Shown piece by piece: positions 58,531 to 64,000 of a stretch of 64,000 nt of DNA. This DNA comes from Methylobacterium sp. (GTDB lineage Bacteria; Pseudomonadota; Alphaproteobacteria; Rhizobiales; Beijerinckiaceae), in the NCBI GenBank assembly GCA_020253445.1, contig JADCBP010000004.1, forward strand, positions 124,001 through 188,000, written 5' to 3'. The notes below the pieces were generated by a model. That model had not been told where the DNA came from. It worked only from the letters and a program-made list of their open reading frames with translations, and made no database searches. Position 1 is the first letter of the stretch, and every line of letters starts with the position of its first letter. The translations under genes and the position numbers were made by a program.

Positions 58531-59394
58531 TCAGCCAAGCTTCAGCTCGTAGCTGTCAAGTGTGTTCTCGAGCAGGCAGGCGATGGTCATCGGGCCGACG
58601 CCACCGGGAACGGGCGTGATCGCGCCGGCAATACCGCGAACCGCCTCGAAATCGACATCGCCCACGAGTTTCGTCTTCTCGCCCGCAGGCACGCGGTTGA
58701 TCCCGACATCGATGACGATGGCGCCGGGCTTCACATGCGCGGCGTTCAGCATCAGGGGACGACCCACCGCCGCGACGAGGATATCCGCCTGCCGGCAGAT
58801 ACCCGGCAGATCCGTCGTGCGGGAATGCGCGATGGTCACCGTGCAATTCGCGGCCAGCAACAATTGCGCCATCGGCTTGCCCACGATGTTCGAGCGCCCG
58901 ACCACCACGGCGTGAAGGCCCGAAAGATCGGCGCGCACCGTGCGGATCAGGCGCATGGAGCCGCGCGGCGTGCAGGGCACGAAGGCCTTTCCGCCCGTGG
59001 CGAGGCGGCCAACATTGACCGGGTGGAAGCCATCGACATCCTTCGCGGGGTCGATCGCCTCGATGATCGCATCGGCATCAATGTGCGGCGGCAGAGGCAA
59101 TTGCACGAGAATGCCATCGACGCTCGGATCGGCGTTGAGCTTGGCGATCCGCGCCAGCAGATCGGCCTGGGAGGTCTCCACCGGAAGCTTGTGCTCGATC
59201 GAGACCATGCCGATCTCGGTGGTTTGCTTCGCTTTCGAGGCGACATAGACCTGGCTCGCCGGGTCTTCGCCCACGAGCATCACGGCGAGGCCCGGCGCGC
59301 GCTTGCCCGCCGCGACATGAGCCGCAACCCGCATCGCAAGCTTCGCGCGCAGGCTGGCGGCGACGGCCTTGCCGTCAATCAGGGTCGCGGGCAT
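58531..59394 (-). CDS. folD: Methylenetetrahydrofolate dehydrogenase/cyclohydrolase
   Basis: Interconverts methylene-, methenyl- and 10-formyl-tetrahydrofolate. It is 287 residues: [17 protein letters not shown], then [11 protein letters not shown] carrying the catalytic Lys, [11 protein letters not shown], the Rossmann [18 protein letters not shown] and the C-terminal [19 protein letters not shown]. The start [11 protein letters not shown] at 59394 is set by homology. It lies next to fhs on the same strand, so the C1 folate route is clustered. Confidence 0.96.
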   Translation of the reverse strand: MPATLIDGKAVAASLRAKLAMRVAAHVAAGKRAPGLAVMLVGEDPASQVYVASKAKQTTEIGMVSIEHKLPVETSQADLLARIAKLNADPSVDGILVQLPLPPHIDADAIIEAIDPAKDVDGFHPVNVGRLATGGKAFVPCTPRGSMRLIRTVRADLSGLHAVVVGRSNIVGKPMAQLLLAANCTVTIAHSRTTDLPGICRQADILVAAVGRPLMLNAAHVKPGAIVIDVGINRVPAGEKTKLVGDVDFEAVRGIAGAITPVPGGVGPMTIACLLENTLDSYELKLG

Positions 59395-59476
59395 GGGCGT
59401 GCTCCGGTCTGGCGAGAGCCCCGCGCTTAGCACCCCATGGCGCAATGCAAAAGCGGCTTTCGATGCAAATTCCCGA

Positions 59477-61147
59477 TCAGAACAGGCCTTCCACCACGCC
59501 ATCCGCCGTGAGGTGGATGCGCTCGGCCGCCGGTTCGCGCGGCAAACCGGGCATGCGCAGGATATCGCCGCAGATCATCACGACGAAGCCTGCGCCGGCG
59601 GAGAGCATGGCATCCCGCACCGGCACGACATGCCCCGAGGGCGCGCCGAGCAGCTTCGGATCGGCGGAGAAGGAAACTTGCGTCTTCGCGACGCAAACCG
59701 GGAGATGGCCGAAGCCCATTTCCGTAAAGCGCGCGATCCTTGCCGCGGCATCGGGCGCGATCGCGATATCCGCCGCGCCATAGATCTCGCGGGCGATGGT
59801 CCGCATTTTCTCCGCGAGCGGCAGGGAATCCGGGTAGAGCGGCTGGAAACGCGCCGAACCGCTCTCGGCGATCTCCGCCACGCGCCGCGCCAGCGCCTCC
59901 GCGCCCTTGCCGCCTTCCGCCCAGTGCCTGCAGAGGAAAGCCTCGGCCCTTGCCTCTTCCTTCACGAGGCGGATGAGCTCCGCCTCCTCCTCCGCGCTGT
60001 CGGCGGAGAAGTGGTTGATCGCGACCAGCGGTTCGAGGCCGAATTTGCGCATATTGCCGATGTGCCGCGCGAGATTGACGAAGCCCGCGCGCAAGGCGCT
60101 GACATTCGGCTGGCCGAGTTCGGCCTTGGCGACGCCGCCATGCATCTTCAGCGCCCGCAAGGTTGCGACGATCACGATCGCCGACGGCGCAAGCCCGCCC
60201 ATGCGGCACTTGATGTCGAGAAACTTCTCCGCGCCGAGATCGGCCCCGAAGCCCGCTTCGGTGACCACGAAATCTCCGAGCGAAAGCGCAGTTTTCGTGG
60301 CGATCAGCGAATTGCAGCCATGCGCGATATTCGCGAAAGGTCCGCCATGAACGAAGGCGGGGCTGCCTTCCAGCGTCTGCACCAGGTTGGGTTGCAGCGC
60401 ATCCTTCAAGAGCACGGTCATCGCGCCATGGGCCTTGAGGTCGGCCGCGGTCACGGGCTTGCGGTCGCGCGTTTCCGCCACGATGATCCTGGCGAGGCGC
60501 GCCTCGAGATCGGCGAGGCTCTCCGCGAGGCAGAAGGCCGCCATCACCTCGGAGGCGACGGTGATGTCGAAACCATCCTCGCGCGGGAAGCCGTTCGAGA
60601 CCCCGCCCAGCGAGGAGACGAGGCCGCGCAAGGAGCGGTCATTCATGTCGATCGCGCGCCGCCAGGTGATGCGCCGGGTATCGATTCCCAGCGCATTGCC
60701 CCAGTAGATGTGATTGTCGAGCATGGCCGAGAGCAGGTTATGCGCGGCGCTGATCGCGTGGAAATCTCCCGTGAAATGCAGGTTGATCTGCTCCATCGGC
60801 ACGATCTGCGCATGGCCGCCGCCGGCCGCCCCGCCCTTCACCCCGAAACAGGGGCCGAGCGAGGGTTCGCGCAGGGCGATGACGGTCTTCTTCCCGATGC
60901 GGTTGAGCGCATCGCCGAGGCCAACCGTGGTCGTGGTCTTTCCCTCCCCGGCCGGCGTCGGGTTGATGGCCGTGACGAGCACGAGCTTGCCCGGCTTCCT
61001 GCGATTGGTCTTCAGCCAATCGAGATCGACCTTCGCGACATGTTTGCCATAGGGCGAAAGCGCCTCATCGGGGATGCCGAGCTTTTCCGCGATGGCGCCA
61101 ATGGGCAGAAGGCGTGCGGCGCGCGCAATCTCGATATCGCTCGGCAT
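59477..61147 (-). CDS. fhs: Formate-tetrahydrofolate ligase
   Basis: ATP-dependent synthesis of 10-formyl-tetrahydrofolate from formate. It is 556 residues with the P-loop [20 protein letters not shown] near residue 65, [33 protein letters not shown] and the C-terminal [13 protein letters not shown]. Together with FolD it can link formate to methylene-tetrahydrofolate, as in methylotrophic and formate-using alphaproteobacteria. Confidence 0.96.
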   Translation of the reverse strand: MPSDIEIARAARLLPIGAIAEKLGIPDEALSPYGKHVAKVDLDWLKTNRRKPGKLVLVTAINPTPAGEGKTTTTVGLGDALNRIGKKTVIALREPSLGPCFGVKGGAAGGGHAQIVPMEQINLHFTGDFHAISAAHNLLSAMLDNHIYWGNALGIDTRRITWRRAIDMNDRSLRGLVSSLGGVSNGFPREDGFDITVASEVMAAFCLAESLADLEARLARIIVAETRDRKPVTAADLKAHGAMTVLLKDALQPNLVQTLEGSPAFVHGGPFANIAHGCNSLIATKTALSLGDFVVTEAGFGADLGAEKFLDIKCRMGGLAPSAIVIVATLRALKMHGGVAKAELGQPNVSALRAGFVNLARHIGNMRKFGLEPLVAINHFSADSAEEEAELIRLVKEEARAEAFLCRHWAEGGKGAEALARRVAEIAESGSARFQPLYPDSLPLAEKMRTIAREIYGAADIAIAPDAAARIARFTEMGFGHLPVCVAKTQVSFSADPKLLGAPSGHVVPVRDAMLSAGAGFVVMICGDILRMPGLPREPAAERIHLTADGVVEGLF

Positions 61148-61174
61148 GAGGCTCTCCCGACTTTCGGGATGGAT

Positions 61175-62308
61175 TCATGGCGCGCCGCGCGCCCAGCCTT
61201 CCCTCGTCTCCAACACGTAATCCGCATAGCGCCCCGCGGCAATGGCTGCGCGTGCGCCGGCCACAAGCTGCTGGTAATAGGCGATGTTGTTCCAGGTCAG
61301 CAGCATCTGCCCCAGCATCTCGCCCGATTTCGTGAGATGATGCAGATAGGCGAGCGAATAATCCCGCGCGGCCGGGCATGTTGAGGTCTCATCCATCGGC
61401 CGCTTTTCCTCGGCATATCTGGCGTTGCGCAGGTTGAGTTTGCCGTGGCGCGTATAGGCCGTGCCGTGGCGGCCCGCGCGCGTCGGCATCACGCAATCGA
61501 ACATGTCGACGCCGCGCCGGATAGCCTCCAGGATGTCATCGGGCGTGCCCACGCCCATGAGGTAGCGCGGCTTCTCGCGCGGGAGAGTGGGCTCGGTCGC
61601 CTCGATGGTCGCGAGCATCTCGGCCTGCGGTTCACCCACCGCGAGGCCGCCGATGGCATAGCCCGGCAGATCGAGTGCCGCGAGGGCCTCTGCACTCTCG
61701 CGGCGCAGATGCGGCAGGGTCCCGCCTTGCACGATGCCGAACAGCGCACGGCCCGGCTGGTTTCCGAAGGCGGCTTTCGACCGTTCCGCCCAGCGGAGCG
61801 AAAGACGCATGGCGCGCTCGACTTCCCTCTCGGGTGCGGGCAAGCGGATGCACTCGTCGAGCTGCATGATGATGTCACTGTCGAGCAGGAGCTGGATCTC
61901 GACCGATCGCTCGGGAGTCAGCTCATGTTTAGAACCGTCGATATGCGATTGAAAGATCACGCCCTTTTCGTCGAGCTTGCGCAGTGCCGAGAGCGACATC
62001 ACCTGGAAGCCGCCACTGTCCGTGAGGATGGGGTATGGCCAGCGGGCCATCTCGTGCAGGCCGCCGAGCCGCGCCACGCGCTCCGCGCCCGGCCGGAGCA
62101 TGAGGTGATAGGTGTTCCCGAGGATGATATCGGCTCCCGTCCCCCTCACCTGCTCCATGTAAAGGCCCTTCACCGTGCCGGCGGTGCCCACGGGCATGAA
62201 GGCAGGCGTGCGGATATCGCCGCGCGGCATGGCGAGCACGCCCGAGCGGGCCGCGCCATCCGTGGCGTGAAGCGTGAAGGTGACGCGAGGCATTGAAGTC
62301 GTGTTCAT
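61175..62308 (-). CDS. tgt: tRNA-guanine transglycosylase with degenerate zinc site
   Basis: Exchanges guanine 34 for preQ1 in tRNAs with GUN anticodons. It is 377 residues. The proton acceptor Asp is in [12 protein letters not shown] and the nucleophile region is [13 protein letters not shown] near residue 271, both intact. The zinc-binding segment normally reads C-x-C-x2-C ... H; here it is S309-T-C311-P-A-A314 and N340 ([21 protein letters not shown]), so only one of four ligands remains. Spacing to Zymomonas Tgt is the same. The ATG at 62308 overlaps the queA stop as ATGA. Confidence 0.93.
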   Translation of the reverse strand: MNTTSMPRVTFTLHATDGAARSGVLAMPRGDIRTPAFMPVGTAGTVKGLYMEQVRGTGADIILGNTYHLMLRPGAERVARLGGLHEMARWPYPILTDSGGFQVMSLSALRKLDEKGVIFQSHIDGSKHELTPERSVEIQLLLDSDIIMQLDECIRLPAPEREVERAMRLSLRWAERSKAAFGNQPGRALFGIVQGGTLPHLRRESAEALAALDLPGYAIGGLAVGEPQAEMLATIEATEPTLPREKPRYLMGVGTPDDILEAIRRGVDMFDCVMPTRAGRHGTAYTRHGKLNLRNARYAEEKRPMDETSTCPAARDYSLAYLHHLTKSGEMLGQMLLTWNNIAYYQQLVAGARAAIAAGRYADYVLETREGWARGAP

Positions 62309-63423
62309 GCACCCCCCGGCCAGAGCAGCGACGAATCCCCGTAGGAATAGAAGCGATAGCCGTTCTCGATGGCATGCCGGTAGGCGCGTTTCGTCGTCTT
62401 GGTGCCTGCAAAGGCCGAGACGAGCATCAGCAGCGTCGATTTCGGCAGATGAAAATTGGTGATCAGCGCATCCATGCCCCTGAAAACATGGCCGGGCCGG
62501 AGGAAGATGTCGGTCTCGCCGAGGAAGGGCTGGATGTGTCCGCTTGCATCCACCGCGCTTTCGAGCAGGCGGCAGACCGTGGTGCCGACCGCGATGATCC
62601 GCCCGCCTTTCGCCCGCGTCTCGTTGATGCGGCGTGCGGTTTCGGCGCGGATCTCGCCCCATTCGGCATGCATGCGATGGTCGGCGATGTTCTCCGCCTT
62701 CACCGGCAGGAAGGTGCCCGCGCCGACATGCAGGGTGAGAAAGGCATGGCCGATGCCCTTCGCCGAAAGCCGCTCGATGAGGGCCGGCGTGAAATGCAGC
62801 GAGGCCGTGGGGGAAGCGACCGCGCCCTCCTTCTTCGCGAAAACGGTCTGGTAATCGGCGGCATCCGCGGCTTCATCCGCGTCGCCCAGCCTTTTGCGCG
62901 CCTCAAGGATGTAGGGCGGCAGCGGCATGGCCCCGACCAGCGCGATGGCCTCGTCGAGACAGGCGCCGGCGCGATCGAAGCGGAAGGTCACGATCCCCTC
63001 CTCGCCCTTCTCCACCATTTCGGCGGAGAGCGAGCCCATGAGGCAGACCTGCCCCCTTTCGCCGAAAGTCACGCGATCGCCCGGTTTCAGGCGTTTTCCC
63101 GGCTTGGCGAAGGCGGTCCAGGTGGAATCGTCGAGCCGTTTCAGCAGAAGGGCCTCGATCGAAACGCGGTTTCCCTCACGCTCCCGCTCGCCGAGAAGCC
63201 GGGCGGGAATCACGCGGGTATCGTTGAAAACGAGGAGATCGCCCGCGTTCAGCAGGTCGGGCAGGTCGTGGAAGATGCGATCCTCGAAATGGTCCTGCCC
63301 CACCACGAGCAGTTTCGAAGCATCGCGCGGGGAAACCGGATGCAGCGCAATGCGCGCTTCCGGCAGGTCGTAATCGAAATCGGCGAGCGTCGGCGACGCC
63401 TCGCCCGCCGGTTTCGTGGTCAT
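62305..63423 (-). CDS. queA: S-adenosylmethionine:tRNA ribosyltransferase-isomerase
   Basis: Converts preQ1-tRNA to epoxyqueuosine-tRNA. It is 372 residues: [20 protein letters not shown] at the N-terminus, [48 protein letters not shown] and [19 protein letters not shown] near the C-terminus. It precedes tgt with a four-base overlap and follows a cyclophilin gene by three bases, all in one transcript. Confidence 0.96.
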   Translation of the reverse strand: MTTKPAGEASPTLADFDYDLPEARIALHPVSPRDASKLLVVGQDHFEDRIFHDLPDLLNAGDLLVFNDTRVIPARLLGEREREGNRVSIEALLLKRLDDSTWTAFAKPGKRLKPGDRVTFGERGQVCLMGSLSAEMVEKGEEGIVTFRFDRAGACLDEAIALVGAMPLPPYILEARKRLGDADEAADAADYQTVFAKKEGAVASPTASLHFTPALIERLSAKGIGHAFLTLHVGAGTFLPVKAENIADHRMHAEWGEIRAETARRINETRAKGGRIIAVGTTVCRLLESAVDASGHIQPFLGETDIFLRPGHVFRGMDALITNFHLPKSTLLMLVSAFAGTKTTKRAYRHAIENGYRFYSYGDSSLLWPGGA

Positions 63424-63426
63424 GGC

Positions 63427-63891
63427 TCACGCATCCGCCGCGATTGTGGCCTTGTTGATGCGGTCCGGGTTGCGCACGGGCTCGCCACGCGCGAAGAGGT
63501 CCACATTCTCCATGCCCTCGATCACCTTGCCCCAGACCGTGTATTGCTTGTCGAGGAAGGTCGCGTCGTCGAACACGATGAAGAACTGCGAATTCGCCGA
63601 ATCGGGGCTGCGCGCGCGGGCCATGGAGCAAACACCGCGCAGATGCGGCTCGGCGTTGAACTCGGCCTTGAGGTCGGGGTAGCTGGAGCCGCCCATGCCG
63701 GTGCCATCCGGGCAGCCGCCCTGCGCCATGAAGCCATCGATCACGCGATGGAACGACAGGCCGTCATAGAAGCCCTCGCGCACGAGCTTCTTGATATGCG
63801 CAACATGGCCTGGGGCCAGATCCGGGCGCATCTCGATGGTCACGACGCCCTTGGTCGTGTCGAGGATGAGGGTGTTTTCGGGTTCAGCCAT
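63427..63891 (-). CDS. ppiB: Cyclophilin-type peptidylprolyl isomerase
   Basis: 154-residue cytoplasmic cyclophilin without signal peptide. The catalytic Arg is in YDGLSFHRVIDGFMAQGGCP near residue 48, with FNAEPHLRGVCSMARARSPDSANSQFFI (in parts) and YTVWGKVIEGMENVD. It is immediately upstream of queA. A second cyclophilin-like gene precedes it. Confidence 0.93.
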   Translation of the reverse strand: MAEPENTLILDTTKGVVTIEMRPDLAPGHVAHIKKLVREGFYDGLSFHRVIDGFMAQGGCPDGTGMGGSSYPDLKAEFNAEPHLRGVCSMARARSPDSANSQFFIVFDDATFLDKQYTVWGKVIEGMENVDLFARGEPVRNPDRINKATIAADA

Positions 63892-63928
63892 CGGGCACTC
63901 CTTGATCGATCAATCGGGAATTCGAAAG

Positions 63929-64000
63929 TCAGCGGATATCGGCGGCGACGCGCACGCGGATCATCTTGTCGAGCTGCTCCTTGGGGACGCGCTCGCGCTG
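63929..64000 (-). CDS. C-terminal end of a second, probably exported cyclophilin
   Basis: The minus strand at the window edge is open for 23 residues and a stop: ERVPKEQLDKMIRVRVAADI at the end. The VRVAADI ending resembles the C-terminus of the peptidylprolyl isomerase that commonly precedes ppiB-queA-tgt in alphaproteobacteria. Too little is visible to be certain. Confidence 0.55.
   Translation of the reverse strand, partial: QRERVPKEQLDKMIRVRVAADIR

Overview
The window is a 64 kb piece of a high-GC alphaproteobacterial chromosome, most likely from the order Hyphomicrobiales (Rhizobiales). The reasons are the gene orders dusB-ntrB-ntrC-ntrY-ntrX-hfq-hflX, pdhA-pdhB-pdhC-lpd-lipA, tpiA-secG-pyrG-kdsA-eno-ftsB and trpE-trpG-trpD-trpC-moaC-moeA-lexA-comEC-gltX-gltA. 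Further support comes from a fused ispDF, an alphaproteobacterial LexA operator of the GAAC-N7-GAAC type, and a Rhizobiales-style intergenic repeat next to eno. No rRNA, CRISPR array, insertion sequence or prophage is visible. There is one tRNA gene, tRNA-Lys(UUU).

Layout. 1-4.8 kb: an operon of tmk (cut by the window edge), holB, metG, tatD and a metallo-beta-lactamase-fold hydrolase. 4.8-17.5 kb: mazG, then on the minus strand dusB-ntrBCYX-hfq-hflX (nitrogen two-component systems and the RNA chaperone), with ispDF and pncC on the plus strand. 17.5-27.0 kb: a long minus-strand run holding the pyruvate dehydrogenase complex, its lipoamide dehydrogenase and lipoyl synthase; E1-beta and E2 carry lipoyl domains that LipA would modify. 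This run contains an AT-rich orphan gene between pdhA and pdhB and the decayed tail of an SGNH/GDSL arylesterase after pdhC. 27-40 kb: ftsB, eno, kdsA, pyrG, secG and tpiA, separated by cargo: a TylF-type methyltransferase, a DMT transporter, queF, a VOC protein, a DUF350/DUF1190/ATP-grasp cluster and a DUF4258/HTH toxin-antitoxin-like pair. 40-54 kb: ppiD, the tryptophan genes, molybdenum-cofactor genes moaC and moeA, lexA, comEC, gltX and gltA. 54-64 kb: glmS, glmU, tRNA-Lys, a DUF1289 protein, folD and fhs (one-carbon folate), tgt and queA (queuosine, with queF further upstream) and two cyclophilins, the second cut by the window edge.

The core genes are ordinary. The most unusual signals are: (1) tandem 11-bp and 13-bp arrays that duplicate the start-codon regions of trpC and gltX in perfect register, producing chains of overlapping mini-reading frames ending at the true start; (2) the low-GC, tightly coupled orphan gene inside the PDH operon; (3) a tRNA-guanine transglycosylase with three of its four zinc ligands replaced; (4) a low-GC toxin-antitoxin-like pair under a perfect palindrome; (5) the DUF350/DUF1190/ATP-grasp trio; and (6) a palindrome upstream of pdhA that fits the published PhaR consensus as I remember it. 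All functional assignments come from reading the sequence and from family knowledge; no database search was run.
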